64,000 bases of DNA from Polyangiaceae bacterium (GTDB taxonomy: Bacteria > Myxococcota_A > Polyangia > Polyangiales > Polyangiaceae), in NCBI GenBank assembly GCA_013361525.1, contig JABFXY010000072.1, forward strand, positions 1 through 64,000, written 5' to 3'. A program made the translations under genes and the position numbers. Position 1 is the stretch's first letter. The number at the start of each line of letters is the position of its first letter. The notes beneath the pieces were generated by a model. The model worked only from the letters and a program-made list of their open reading frames with translations, was not told the origin of the DNA and ran no database searches. Below are positions 33,779-43,071 of this stretch, in pieces.

Positions 33779-34678
33779 TCAGATGCGCCGGAGACGCGAC
33801 AGATCCGCCTGGAAGTAGACGCGATGAATGCGCCCCTCGGCGACGCCCAGCATGAGCGCCGCGAAAGGCGCTCCGTCGCGACGGAACAGGAGCGCCGGAC
33901 GCCCATTGAGCTCTCGAAGCTCACGCTCGAGCGTCCTCGCGCCGCGGGCCGAGACCGTGGAGATGAACTGCGCAACGCGCGAGGCCCCTTGGAGCGGCGC
34001 GCGCAGGTTGCGAAAGCCCTCCACCTCGCGGCCGTTCGGGCCGCCGTCGGTGACGAGGACGGCGTCGTCCGCGAGAAGTCCCAGGAGCGATTCCAGATCG
34101 CCTTCGAGCGCCGCTTTCACGAAGCTCTCGAGCAGGCGCGCGTGTTCTTCGCGTGACGCGGACAGGAGTCGCTTTTCGGCGGCGATGTTGGAGCGCGCTC
34201 GCTCGAGGAGCTTGCGCGACGCGGGCGCCGTCTTGCCGATGAGATCCGCAATGTCGGCGTGACCGAAATCGAAGACGTCGTGAAGCAACAAGACGGCGCG
34301 CTCCGACGGTGTGAGGCGCTGGAGCATGACGAGGAGCGCCATCGAGACGTCGTCGAGGACCTCGACTTGGAACGTGCCGCTCTGGTCGAGCGCGACCGGC
34401 TCGGGCAGGCGATCACTCCGGCTCTCCTCTTTGCGCGCGCGGGCCGATCCGAGCTCGTTCAGGCAAAGACGCGTGACGACAGCGACGAGGTACGCGCGGG
34501 GGTCGTCGGCCTCCTCCGAACGACCGGTCCACCGAATCCACGCTTCTTGGACCATGTCTTCGGCGCGCGCGACGTCGCCGAGCATGCGGTATGCGAGCCC
34601 GAGCAAGTGCGGCCGATGGGTCTCCCATTCCGCGAGATCGCGCTCGGCGGAGCGAGCCGAACGATGCGCGGTGTTCAT
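33779..34678 (-). CDS. ECF41/SigJ-like sigma factor with SnoaL-like C-terminal domain
   Basis: A 299-residue sigma factor from ATG 34678. Sigma regions 2 and 4 occupy about 1-190 (AYRMLGDVARAEDMVQEAWIRW; LTPSERAVLLLHDVFDFGHADIA); a SnoaL-like domain fills about 195-299. The linker has RLPEPV and the C-terminal domain has TDGGPNGREV; these look like variants of the conserved WLPEP and DGGGR motifs of ECF41 sigma factors, whose C-terminal domain controls activity in place of an anti-sigma. Its start overlaps the stop of the membrane-protein gene by 4 nt. ECF41 genes commonly neighbour oxidoreductases or epimerases, as here. Confidence 0.88.
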   Translation of the reverse strand: MNTAHRSARSAERDLAEWETHRPHLLGLAYRMLGDVARAEDMVQEAWIRWTGRSEEADDPRAYLVAVVTRLCLNELGSARARKEESRSDRLPEPVALDQSGTFQVEVLDDVSMALLVMLQRLTPSERAVLLLHDVFDFGHADIADLIGKTAPASRKLLERARSNIAAEKRLLSASREEHARLLESFVKAALEGDLESLLGLLADDAVLVTDGGPNGREVEGFRNLRAPLQGASRVAQFISTVSARGARTLERELRELNGRPALLFRRDGAPFAALMLGVAEGRIHRVYFQADLSRLRRI

Positions 34679-35094
34679 TGGAACGGCCTCAGCTCCATCA
34701 GCGCGGTGATCCACGCGACGAGACCGCAAGCGGCCCACGACATGGAGACGACGTAGCGACGTGCCGCGCTCGCGTCGACCTCACCCGCGATCCAGCGGCG
34801 GGCTCGCCTGCGCGTGAACCCGACGACGGCGCCCGTGGCGACGAGCGAGATCGCCGAGAGACGAAACCACCAAGCATGGTGATAGGTCCCGCCGGAGAGG
34901 ACGTTCAGGAGCATGCCGGTGCCCATCATGACGCCGAGTGCTGCCGTCGACCAACGCGACAACGAGAGCAGCTCGCTCGGCGGAGAAGCAGCGGAGCGCT
35001 CGCTGCGCGCGACGAGCCCGACCGCGGCGATGAGCCCGAGCCCGAGGACGGCGCAGAGGACGTGGACGAGACGCACGAGCTCGAACGGCGTCAT
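34675..35094 (-). CDS. Four-helix membrane protein
   Basis: A 139-residue integral membrane protein with about four hydrophobic helices (ELVRLVHVLCAVLGLGLIA; WSTAALGVMMGTGMLLNVLS; LSAISLVATGAVVGF; MSWAACGLVAWITALM). It resembles small DUF2269-type membrane proteins, without a confirmed family. It lies in the middle of a three-gene operon with 4-nt overlaps on both sides, between an NAD(P)-binding protein and an ECF41-like sigma factor, so it is probably involved in the same response. Function unknown. Confidence 0.7.
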   Translation of the reverse strand: MTPFELVRLVHVLCAVLGLGLIAAVGLVARSERSAASPPSELLSLSRWSTAALGVMMGTGMLLNVLSGGTYHHAWWFRLSAISLVATGAVVGFTRRRARRWIAGEVDASAARRYVVSMSWAACGLVAWITALMELRPFQ

Positions 35095-35708
35095 TGCGTC
35101 ACCCCCACGACTTGCTGAACGTGCTTTTCGCCCTCGATCGCGTCGACGAGGAACGCCGCGACGGATCGAAACGAAGTGGAGAACGAATGGTTCGGCGGAA
35201 GCGAGCCGCTGGCCGCGCGGTATTGCTCGACGGGCTTCTGCACGAGCCGAGGAGGTCGCGCGATCGTCCACGAGAGATCGGTAGCGGTGACCACGGCCTC
35301 CATCGTCTCGAGGTCCCGCCGGTGGTGACGGAGGAACCACCGAAAGAACGCATAGAAGATGCCCGGCTCCTGGAAGAGCACGGCGGCCGAGACGATCCCG
35401 AGACGCGAGACCCCGGCGGTGGTCATGCCTGCGACGGTGCTCGCGGCGACATCGGTCATCAGCGTGCAGGGTTTGAACGCGTCGCGCGCGGGAGGTCCCA
35501 CGGCGGAGAGAACGGCGTCGTGGCCACGCATTGCTTTCGCGAGCGCGCTCACGTCGTGAAGCTCGCCTGCCGCGACACGCAACCGCTCGCGCGGGGTGAG
35601 CTTCTGCGGCGAGCGCGCGTAAGCCGTGATTTCGTGGCCTCGCGCGAGCGCCACATCGACAATTTCACCGCCGGTTCGGCCGGTCGCTCCGAGAACGAAG
35701 AGTCGCAT
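35091..35708 (-). CDS. NAD(P)-binding SDR/NmrA-like protein
   Basis: A 205-residue Rossmann protein. The dinucleotide motif is LFVLGATGRTGGEIV at the N-terminus, HDAVLSAVGPP follows, and the region LGIVSAAVLF plus DLSWTIARPPRLV matches atypical SDR (NAD(P)H-binding, flavin-reductase-like) proteins. It is the first gene of the ECF41-like operon and is a reasonable target or partner of that sigma factor. The catalysed reaction is unknown. Confidence 0.87.
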   Translation of the reverse strand: MRLFVLGATGRTGGEIVDVALARGHEITAYARSPQKLTPRERLRVAAGELHDVSALAKAMRGHDAVLSAVGPPARDAFKPCTLMTDVAASTVAGMTTAGVSRLGIVSAAVLFQEPGIFYAFFRWFLRHHRRDLETMEAVVTATDLSWTIARPPRLVQKPVEQYRAASGSLPPNHSFSTSFRSVAAFLVDAIEGEKHVQQVVGVTQ

Positions 35709-35753
35709 CGTATGCCTCCGGGCCTAGGACCGAACGGCATCGACAAATGTGAC

Positions 35754-35788
35754 ACCCCACGGTGCCGAGATTCCGGCGACCGTGGGGT
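35754..35788. terminator. Strong hairpin between divergently oriented transcription units
   Basis: ACCCCACGGT (35754-35763) pairs perfectly with ACCGTGGGGT (35779-35788), and GCCG/CGGC pair inside with a one-base bulge. It lies after the 1606-residue gene and before the start of the SDR operon, both on the minus strand. There is no clean U-tract, so it may be a terminator or an operator for the next operon. Confidence 0.5.
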
Positions 35789-35823
35789 AATCGTGCCTCG
35801 AGGTTCGTGAGTGGGCTACACGA

Positions 35824-38800
35824 TCACTGGACCGCGCCCCACCCGCCGACACCCGTCACCGGGACGAGCCGCGAGGTGAAGAACACGCGGAGCGAACCGG
35901 CGTCGAGGCGTTGGTTCGTGAGGGTGAACGGGACGCGCCGCGTCTCGCCGCCGGGCAGCGTGAACACGAGCTCGCCGGTCACAGGGACGTTGGAGGCTGC
36001 GCTCTTCGCACGGACGACCTCGACCATGAAGTTGCCGGAGCTCATGCCCGAGAGCGAGAGCGTTTCCGTCGAGGTGCTCGTCGCGTCCTTGGCGCGGACG
36101 CTCACGTTCGAGAGCGTCGAGCCGAGCCACGACAGACGCTTGCCGTTCTTGTCGACGACCGCGAGGTCGAGATCGACCGGCACGTTCCACGTCGCCGTCA
36201 CACGCACGTCGCCGAAGAGCGCAGGAATGTCGTTGAGCTTGAGCGTGCGCGCCGTCGTCTCGATCTTGTCGCGCTCTTTGGTCGGAGCCGACGAGAGCAA
36301 GGTCTGCGCGAGGTTGCCGAGGCCTTGGTCCTGCGAGCAGCGGACGGCGGACGCGACGGAGCTCGTGTCGGTCGAGTCGATGTCGGCGAGCGCGATGCGG
36401 TGATGGCAGGCGACGTCGGTCAGGCCCATCTGCGTGAACACCGTGGCGAGCCGCTTTTGAATCGCCTTGTCGCCGGGGCGCACGTCGGAAAGACCGGAGA
36501 GGATGCGGATGGCGCGCTCGCGGTCGCCGTTCATCGCGGCGAGGTCGGCGCGGGCGAGGAGCGCGTCGGGGTCGAGCGCATCGCGCTGACTCCACTTCGA
36601 GGCGAGCTCGAGCGCTTCACCCACGCGCCCCGAAGCCATGAGCGCCTTGTACAGGGCGACGGTCTTGTCGCGGCTGTCGGGCGCTGCCTTCAGCGCGGTC
36701 TCGGCTTCGACGAGGCTCGTCGCCACCTCGGTCGCGAGGAGCTTGTCGCTCGAGAACTGCGCCTTGCGATCGAAGACCTTGCGCATCGGGATCATCGCCG
36801 GGCGGCGCGCGACGGGCGGCGGCGGCGGCGACTTGCCCCAGCTCGGGCTGAACGGGTCGTCGCTGGGTCGGCTCGACGCCTGCCCAGGGCGAGCCGGCGG
36901 CGTCATGGGCGCGGCGCTCGCGGTCGCGGCGGGCTTGGACGTGGGCATCGGGCCGGCGTTCGAGTCGAATCCGACACCGCCGCCACCCGCAGTCGCTTCC
37001 CCAGCCGCGCGACCGCTGCCCTTCTTCTCCTTGGCGGCGTCGCGGTTGAAGCTTGACTGGTCTTCATCCTTCGCAGCGCGGTCTTCCGCGAGGCCTTCCT
37101 CACGCTCCGCGTCGTCGGACGAGCTCTCGCTCGTCGCGATCTCTTCGCCCGTGAACGCGCTGTTCTTGCCGTTCTTCTCGAGGCCGAACGCTTTGAACAT
37201 CGCCTCGCTCTCGAGAACGATGAGCGACGTGTGTTGGCTCGCGACGCTGAACTGCTTCGACAGTGCGACCACGCGATCACGGTCGTCGGCGAGACCTGCT
37301 TGCTGCAGCTCGTCGATCTTCGCAGCAGCGAACATCCGCGGGACGAACGCGTTGCCGGCGGCCGAGGTCGGGGCGACCTTGGTCGTATAGGTCTGCTCGA
37401 ACCGCTCGTTGCCGACGCGGCCGCGCAGGACGACGCTGCCCTCGATCGTCTTGCCTTCGGGCATGCGGGCGAAGATGAACGCCTCGCCGCCTGCGGGGAT
37501 GGGATCGAGCCGTTTCGGCGTGATTTCGGTGAGCCCCGGCGGCAGGACGACCTCGACGTCGCTGAGGACGGAGCCGTACGCCGACGCGAGGACGTCGACG
37601 GCAGCCGCGTTCACGCGCTGGCCCGGAACGTACGGGACGAGGACGCCGTTTCCGCCGCGTGCGAGCGCACCGAGCGAGGTCGTATCCGCGTCTGCACCGA
37701 GCGCGACCGCGATGACCGAGCCTTCACCCGACGGAAGAACGTGGCGGACACCGGCTTCGACGCTCGCGGCCTTCGTCGGGCCGACGGTCGGGGTGCCGTC
37801 GCCGAGATAGATGATGCGCAGCTCGCGACCCGACAGCGCACCTGCGGCCGTGCGCGCCGCCTGAACCGCGGCGAGCAGGTTCGATCCGCCATCGGGCTCG
37901 ATCGAGCCGAGGAAGCTCTCCACTTGCTGTGCGGCCTCGGCGCTCGGCTCGGTCGGCAGCGGGATCGTGCGCCCTTCCGATGCGCCCATCGCCTGGCACG
38001 TCGTGTCGCAGGCGAGGACGATGAACTCGTCGCGGCGATCCATCTCGCGCACGACGCTGGAGGCGAGGTGCGTCGCCCTCGCGAATCGCTCCCCGACCAT
38101 CGAGCGGCTCGAGTCGACGACGATGACGTGCAGGCGCTCTTTGCCTTCAGGGAAGCGCGGGAGCGTGGGCCGCACGGCGAACGCGACGAACGGCGAGCCG
38201 TCCTCCGCGAGCGCCTTGGCTTCGGCGAGGGCGAGCTTCGATCGATCGCCCGGAGGCGCGTTGCCCGTGAGCGCGGAAGGCGCGTTGGTCGCGACAGCAG
38301 GCGTCGCGCTCGACGTCGTCCCGCCTGCCGGCATGTCGTAGGCCCACGCGGTGAGCGCGGAGGTGCGGCTCGGCAGCGCATATTCGAGCGTGAGATCGCC
38401 CGCGGGGACGAAGTTCTTTTCGTTCAGCGTGAAACGCTCGCCCCCCGACGCGACACCCGCACGCGCGAGCTGGTAGCCGCGAGATTCGATGCCGAACGAT
38501 GCGTCGTGACCGAGCACCTGCGCGTCGACGTTGAACTCGTCGATCTTGGTCGAGCCGCTCGAGTCGTGCGCGAGCGGATAGGTGAACCGCCGAACACCCG
38601 CGGCTTGCGGCACCGTCTGCGTGTAGGTGAGCACCACGCGCCGCGAGCCCTTCTTCGGGATCGGGAAGATGCGCAGCTCGAAGCGACCGCCGCGCTGCCA
38701 CTCGAGGAGCGCCGGGTCACGCCACGGGCCCGGCACCCAGAAGATCTCCTCCTTCGGCTTGGGCGCCTTCGGCGCGGCGTTTTGGATCACGCCGCGCCAG

Positions 38801-40644
38801 ATCGCGGCGCCGCGATCGCGGTCCACGAACGCGCCGTCGAGGAGCTTTCCGTCGACCTCGAGCGCGAGGTTCTCGATCTGCGCACCCGGCGGCAGCGGGA
38901 AGCGGAAGATGCCTTCGAGCTCCTCGTCGGTGGTGTTGGTGAACGTCTCGTCCACCTCGGTGCGCGCGACGACGTCGACGACACGCACCTTCACCGAGTG
39001 CTTCGTGAGGCGCACGGCGCCGACCCGCTCGTCTTTCTGGCCGGGCTTCTTCGCGCGGAGCTCGCCGACGCCGCGTAGCGCCGGTGCATCCACGTCGTCC
39101 TGGCTCTCCGAGCTCCACTCGAGGACGTCGCTCATCGTGGTGCGCGCGGCGACGACTGGCTCGCCGAGATCGCCGAGCGTCGCCTCTTCACCTGCGCGAA
39201 CCTTTGCTTTGACACCCGAGGCGCTGGTGACGTCGACCTCGCCGCGAACGACCTCGACCGCCGCGCGACGGTCGGTGACGGTGACCGCGACCTTGGTCCC
39301 AATAACGTCGATTTCTCCCTGAGGAACCTGGATTTTCGCGGGCTGCGCACCGTCGACTTTGGCGACGTCGGCGACCACCAGGCCGCGCACGACCTTCGCC
39401 TGACGCGTCGAGCCGGCAGGGAGCGCCACCTCCGAGTTGCGATCGATCGCGAGCCACGTCTCGTCGGAGAGCTTCACGCGAGCGCGGGTCTTTGCGTCCG
39501 TCTTGAGCGTGGAGCCGGGACCGATCTCGGCGCCGGCGACGGCGGGCGCACATTTGTCCTTGTCGTTGCAGACCTCGAAACCGCCGGTCCCGCCGTCCGC
39601 CGACGCGCGCGAGACAGAAAGTACGTTGCCGGTCCAAGCGCCTTCGGCCGATGCAACCGGTTGATCGGTCCCTTTCTTGTTCTTCACGAGGAAACCACCG
39701 ACGGCCGCAGCCGCAGCCATTCCGCCGACGAGCGCCGCGATGAAGCCTTTGCGACGGAACAGCGACACGACGGCGCCGCCGGAGCCGTTCTTGTTGGCGA
39801 CGCGCTGCGCGGGCTTCGCGCCCGGTGCGACGCGCGACGCGGCTTCACGGGCGAGCGCTGCGCGCTGCCCGTCGTCCTCGGACCGAAGCGTCGACTCCAC
39901 GCTCTGCGCGCCGGCCGTAGAAGATCCGGAGAGGATTCCCTGCGGGCCGGTGTTGTTGCGACCCGTCGTCGCTTCGACGATGCGACCGTCGACGGGAGGC
40001 ATCGGCGTGAGCATCACGTTCTGCGGCGTCGTCACGGGCTCGCGCAGCACCGCCGAGAGCGGCACCGTCTTGTGCGTCGGGACGAACACCGAGCTGGGCT
40101 CGGAGAGCGTCTTGTGCACCGTAGGAGCCTCCGAGCTCTTCGACCCGTCGCGATCGGAAGGCTCTCCGATCATCGTGGGAGCGGGCTGGATGATCGTCGC
40201 GTTGGTGTCGACAGGCACGCCGTCGCGCGGCGCAAACTCCGTCGGTGCCGAGGCGATCGTTCGCTGCAGCCCCATGGTCTCGGCTGCCGCGGGCTCGTCC
40301 GTTTGGCTCTTTCGCTGCGCGCCGCTGGTCGGTGCCTCGGCGTTCGTGCGCGGGACGATCGAGCTCGTCGAGAGGCTCGACTCACGCGCGAGCGACGGCT
40401 GCGGTCCTTCGGGACGCGCTTCGAGCACGAGCCCGAGCATCCGCTCCGCAAAGCCTTCCGTCGGCTGAAAATCCGCGCCGGAGCACTCGATCGCCTCCGC
40501 GGCCTGCTCGGCCTCGTACTTGAGATCGCGGCACCGATCGCATCCGGCGATGTGCTCGAGCAACGAGGCGGAAACGTTTCCTTCGAGAACGTCCGCGATC
40601 GACTCCTCGACCTCGATGCAGCGTTCGTCATTCGCGATGCTCAT
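35824..40644 (-). CDS. Giant ZAS-FecR-VIT-vWA-TPR-DUF2135 transmembrane protein
   Basis: A 1606-residue protein from ATG 40644, AGGA eight bases upstream. Residues 31-38 (HIAGCDRC) give the HxxxCxxC zinc motif of anti-sigma factors. A membrane segment follows at about 300-322 (FIAALVGGMAAAAAVGGFLV), then FecR (about 360-505: GSTLKTDAKTRARVKL; PQGEIDVIGTKVAVTV), VIT (about 535-705: ETFTNTTDEELEGIFRFPLP), vWA with intact DxSxS (VVDSSRSMVG, about 836-1035), a low-complexity region (about 1150-1310), TPR-like helices (about 1320-1450) and a DUF2135-like β-domain (ATWNVPVDLDLAVVDKNGKR). Cytoplasmic sigma binding and a large periplasmic sensor are implied. The ECF sigma gene lies 78 nt upstream in the same direction. 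Confidence 0.85.
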   Translation of the reverse strand: MSIANDERCIEVEESIADVLEGNVSASLLEHIAGCDRCRDLKYEAEQAAEAIECSGADFQPTEGFAERMLGLVLEARPEGPQPSLARESSLSTSSIVPRTNAEAPTSGAQRKSQTDEPAAAETMGLQRTIASAPTEFAPRDGVPVDTNATIIQPAPTMIGEPSDRDGSKSSEAPTVHKTLSEPSSVFVPTHKTVPLSAVLREPVTTPQNVMLTPMPPVDGRIVEATTGRNNTGPQGILSGSSTAGAQSVESTLRSEDDGQRAALAREAASRVAPGAKPAQRVANKNGSGGAVVSLFRRKGFIAALVGGMAAAAAVGGFLVKNKKGTDQPVASAEGAWTGNVLSVSRASADGGTGGFEVCNDKDKCAPAVAGAEIGPGSTLKTDAKTRARVKLSDETWLAIDRNSEVALPAGSTRQAKVVRGLVVADVAKVDGAQPAKIQVPQGEIDVIGTKVAVTVTDRRAAVEVVRGEVDVTSASGVKAKVRAGEEATLGDLGEPVVAARTTMSDVLEWSSESQDDVDAPALRGVGELRAKKPGQKDERVGAVRLTKHSVKVRVVDVVARTEVDETFTNTTDEELEGIFRFPLPPGAQIENLALEVDGKLLDGAFVDRDRGAAIWRGVIQNAAPKAPKPKEEIFWVPGPWRDPALLEWQRGGRFELRIFPIPKKGSRRVVLTYTQTVPQAAGVRRFTYPLAHDSSGSTKIDEFNVDAQVLGHDASFGIESRGYQLARAGVASGGERFTLNEKNFVPAGDLTLEYALPSRTSALTAWAYDMPAGGTTSSATPAVATNAPSALTGNAPPGDRSKLALAEAKALAEDGSPFVAFAVRPTLPRFPEGKERLHVIVVDSSRSMVGERFARATHLASSVVREMDRRDEFIVLACDTTCQAMGASEGRTIPLPTEPSAEAAQQVESFLGSIEPDGGSNLLAAVQAARTAAGALSGRELRIIYLGDGTPTVGPTKAASVEAGVRHVLPSGEGSVIAVALGADADTTSLGALARGGNGVLVPYVPGQRVNAAAVDVLASAYGSVLSDVEVVLPPGLTEITPKRLDPIPAGGEAFIFARMPEGKTIEGSVVLRGRVGNERFEQTYTTKVAPTSAAGNAFVPRMFAAAKIDELQQAGLADDRDRVVALSKQFSVASQHTSLIVLESEAMFKAFGLEKNGKNSAFTGEEIATSESSSDDAEREEGLAEDRAAKDEDQSSFNRDAAKEKKGSGRAAGEATAGGGGVGFDSNAGPMPTSKPAATASAAPMTPPARPGQASSRPSDDPFSPSWGKSPPPPPVARRPAMIPMRKVFDRKAQFSSDKLLATEVATSLVEAETALKAAPDSRDKTVALYKALMASGRVGEALELASKWSQRDALDPDALLARADLAAMNGDRERAIRILSGLSDVRPGDKAIQKRLATVFTQMGLTDVACHHRIALADIDSTDTSSVASAVRCSQDQGLGNLAQTLLSSAPTKERDKIETTARTLKLNDIPALFGDVRVTATWNVPVDLDLAVVDKNGKRLSWLGSTLSNVSVRAKDATSTSTETLSLSGMSSGNFMVEVVRAKSAASNVPVTGELVFTLPGGETRRVPFTLTNQRLDAGSLRVFFTSRLVPVTGVGGWGAVQ

Positions 40645-40722
40645 GACCCGATTCCTCCAAAACACGCGCACGCGCGCCCGTGGCGCGACGAAAACCCTTC
40701 GAATCCCCGGAGACGCTCGTGC

Positions 40723-41289
40723 TCAAACATCGGCAAGCGACTCCCTCAGGCGCGTGAGCGCCCGGCTGACGCGCTTGCGTGCGGCCGCTTCGTCGACCCC
40801 GCACGCCAGCGCCACCTCGCGGAAGCTGAGCCCTGCGTCGTAGCGGAGGATCACCGCTTCACGCTCGCTCGGCTTCAGCGTCGCGAGCGCGTTTCGAGCT
40901 CGCACCGCACGCTCGCGTTCGATCGCGAGCTCACCGGCATCCGCGCCACGCCCGGTGTCGTGCACCAAGCGAAGGCGCGCCTGCCGGCGGTTCTTCATCT
41001 CGTTGTGGCGTCCACAGATCCGCCGAGCGATGCCATACAGCCACGACCGGACGGACCCCTCGAACCGGAACGACGGAAACGCGTCGTAGGCCGCGATGAG
41101 CGTCTCTTGCACGAGCTCTTCGGCTTCCGCCTGAGAGCCCGTCAGCGCCATGCACAACCGGCCGAGGGGGCCGGAGTAGGCTTTGGCACAGCGGGCCAGC
41201 GCATCCTTGTACTGCTGCGCCGCGATGAGCCCCGCGATCGCCTCGGCCTCGTCGGTCGCGGCCTCCGACCGAGCCAGCGCCTTCACCAT
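40723..41289 (-). CDS. ECF sigma factor paired with the giant anti-sigma-like protein
   Basis: A 188-residue sigma factor. Region 2: SQAEAEELVQETLIAAYDAF and FRFEGSVRSWLYGIARRIC; region 4: LKPSEREAVILRYDAGLSFREVA and AARKRVSRALTRLRESL. ATG 41289 is preceded by GAGGGA at seven bases, which decides the start; ATG 41313 is an alternative. The downstream gene begins with an anti-sigma zinc motif, so this sigma is its probable target. Confidence 0.9.
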   Translation of the reverse strand: MVKALARSEAATDEAEAIAGLIAAQQYKDALARCAKAYSGPLGRLCMALTGSQAEAEELVQETLIAAYDAFPSFRFEGSVRSWLYGIARRICGRHNEMKNRRQARLRLVHDTGRGADAGELAIERERAVRARNALATLKPSEREAVILRYDAGLSFREVALACGVDEAAARKRVSRALTRLRESLADV

Positions 41290-41655
41290 TGTTCGTCCCT
41301 CATCGCGATTCATGTGCCCTCGTCCGCGGCATTCGTGACCGCCGTCATCTTCGCGGGTCCGCGCTTCGCCGTCCTGGTCCGAGCGCGCGCGCCCACGTCC
41401 GTCGGAAAACGGTCCCACCCGGCGCCGGCTTACTGGAGGACCTCATCCCCCAGGGCGCGCCACGGTGCCTACATGCTCCCCCTGTGGTCCATTTGGCCAG
41501 GGAACCGTAAACGGACAGTCACTCCCCAATGATCTCGAAGCCACACCTCTCGAAAAAAATCCCGGACGCCAGGGAAGATCAGATGGGCCCACCACTTGCA
41601 AAGCGTCGACCTCGCCGACAGCCTATCTCGCGGACCCTCGGCAGGAGCTCAACCG
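41290..41655. other. 366-nt divergent intergenic region
   Basis: Spacer between the ECF sigma gene and the HtrA-like gene. It must hold both promoters. GGAACC at 41501-41506 resembles an ECF -35 element on the plus strand, but no convincing -10 partner is visible. A run of seven A at 41553-41559 region and otherwise ordinary GC-rich sequence; no gene is supported. Confidence 0.4.
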
Positions 41656-43029
41656 ATGCGCACCCAACTTCGAGCGTTCGACCCTTCGATGTCCCCTCCC
41701 CGGTCGACGGACGGCTACAGTGATGGCGTGAACAGTCGTCAACAACGCCGCTGGGGTCTGGGGTTGGTCGCGGCCATCGCCGTCGTGTTCGCAACAGGGT
41801 CGGTCCTCGCCGACGACGGACCGCCCGCCCCGAAGAAACCGAATCCTGTCGCGGCCGCCCACAAGCTCAAGGCCGCGCTGAAAGAAGCGAGCGACGAGAT
41901 TCTTCCCGTCGCCGACGAGTCTCCGCAGGTGAAGGGGAACAAAGGCCTCGTCGTCCTGCAGCGCGCAGGTCAGGTCGTAGGCCTCGGCACCGTTCTCGAC
42001 GGCGACGGCCGCATCCTCACCGCGCTCTCCCCGCTCGGGAACGGCAACGACCTCGAAGCGAAATTCGCGGACGACACCGTTCGCAAGGTGAAGGTCGGCC
42101 ACCAAGACCGCGCGTGGGACCTCGCGCTCCTCGTCCCGCAGAGCGGCAAATGGACGGAGGGCCTCAAGTCGAGCAACGCGAACCCGCTGAAGGACGGCTC
42201 CAACGTCCGCGCCTTCTCGGTCGTGAACAAAGCCAAGCCCGTCGCGAACGATCTCGTGCTGCGCAGCAAGCGCACGTTGATCGGCGGTGACGACGAAGAG
42301 CTCGATAACGCGCTCGAGATCGGCAGCAAGGTGAACTCGAAGGACATCGGCTCGCCGATCGTCGACGAGAGCGGCCGTGTCGTCGGTGTCCTCAGCCGCG
42401 CGTGCCTCCCCATCGAAGGAAAGCCGTGCGCGCCGGTCGCCTACGGCGTCCCGATGCCGGCGATCAAATCGTTCCTCAAGGGTGTGCCCGCGGATGCCGT
42501 TCAGCCGGCGGCGTGGCTCGGCATCCAGGGCGCGCCGGAGTCGACGTCGGTCGTCAAAGGCGTGCGCGTCCTCTCCGTCGCGAAGAACAGCCCCGCGTCC
42601 GAAGCGAAGCTCAAGGGCGGAGACAAAGGTGCAGGCGACATGATTGTCGCGGTCGGCGGTGACCCGGTCACCAACAACGAAGAGCTCGCCGCCGCGGTGA
42701 AGAAGCGCGCCATCGGGGAGAAGGTCCCGCTGACGCTCTTCAGCAAGGGCGCCTACAAGACGGTGGACGTCGTCCTACGCGCGCCGCCCGAGGTCGCGAA
42801 GCCCGCCGCGAAGGCGCCCGCCGCCTCGGAAGAGCGCGAGTTCGCGACGCCGCCCGAGGGCAAGAAGAGCTCGAAGAAGAGCCTCTCCAAGGCCGCTCGC
42901 TCCGAGCGCGTCGAGGCGTTCGACGCCGAGGACGCCGAGGAGAAGCCGGTCGAGAAGAAGCCGGCGGCGAAGAAGAAGACGAAGTTCTCGATCTCGATCG
43001 ACAAGGATCCGTTCAACGATCCCGACTGA
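41656..43029 (+). CDS. HtrA/DegP-like pseudoprotease with PDZ domain
   Basis: A 457-residue exported or membrane-anchored protein. The start at ATG 41656 has AGGAG eight bases upstream; GTG 41728 would give a shorter, cleaner signal peptide (GLGLVAAIAVVFATGSVLA). A trypsin-like fold follows (GLGTVLDGDGRILTALSPL; DLALLVP; DIGSPIVDESGRVVGVLSR) and a PDZ domain at about 290-385 (AWLGIQGAPEST; VLSVAKNSPASEAKL). The catalytic His is replaced by the ALSPL segment and the GNSGG Ser site by DIGSP, while the Asp region is kept. The Lys/Glu-rich tail is low complexity. It is probably a non-catalytic binding or chaperone protein of the envelope. Confidence 0.78.
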   Translation: MRTQLRAFDPSMSPPRSTDGYSDGVNSRQQRRWGLGLVAAIAVVFATGSVLADDGPPAPKKPNPVAAAHKLKAALKEASDEILPVADESPQVKGNKGLVVLQRAGQVVGLGTVLDGDGRILTALSPLGNGNDLEAKFADDTVRKVKVGHQDRAWDLALLVPQSGKWTEGLKSSNANPLKDGSNVRAFSVVNKAKPVANDLVLRSKRTLIGGDDEELDNALEIGSKVNSKDIGSPIVDESGRVVGVLSRACLPIEGKPCAPVAYGVPMPAIKSFLKGVPADAVQPAAWLGIQGAPESTSVVKGVRVLSVAKNSPASEAKLKGGDKGAGDMIVAVGGDPVTNNEELAAAVKKRAIGEKVPLTLFSKGAYKTVDVVLRAPPEVAKPAAKAPAASEEREFATPPEGKKSSKKSLSKAARSERVEAFDAEDAEEKPVEKKPAAKKKTKFSISIDKDPFNDPD

Positions 43030-43071
43030 TCGATCGACCCGAGCTCCGCGCTCGAAAGCATGTCCGCACCG

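Noticed and set aside
41501..41506. GGAACC as an ECF -35 element for autoregulation
   Set aside because: No -10 partner at 15-18 nt on the plus strand, and it points away from the sigma gene.
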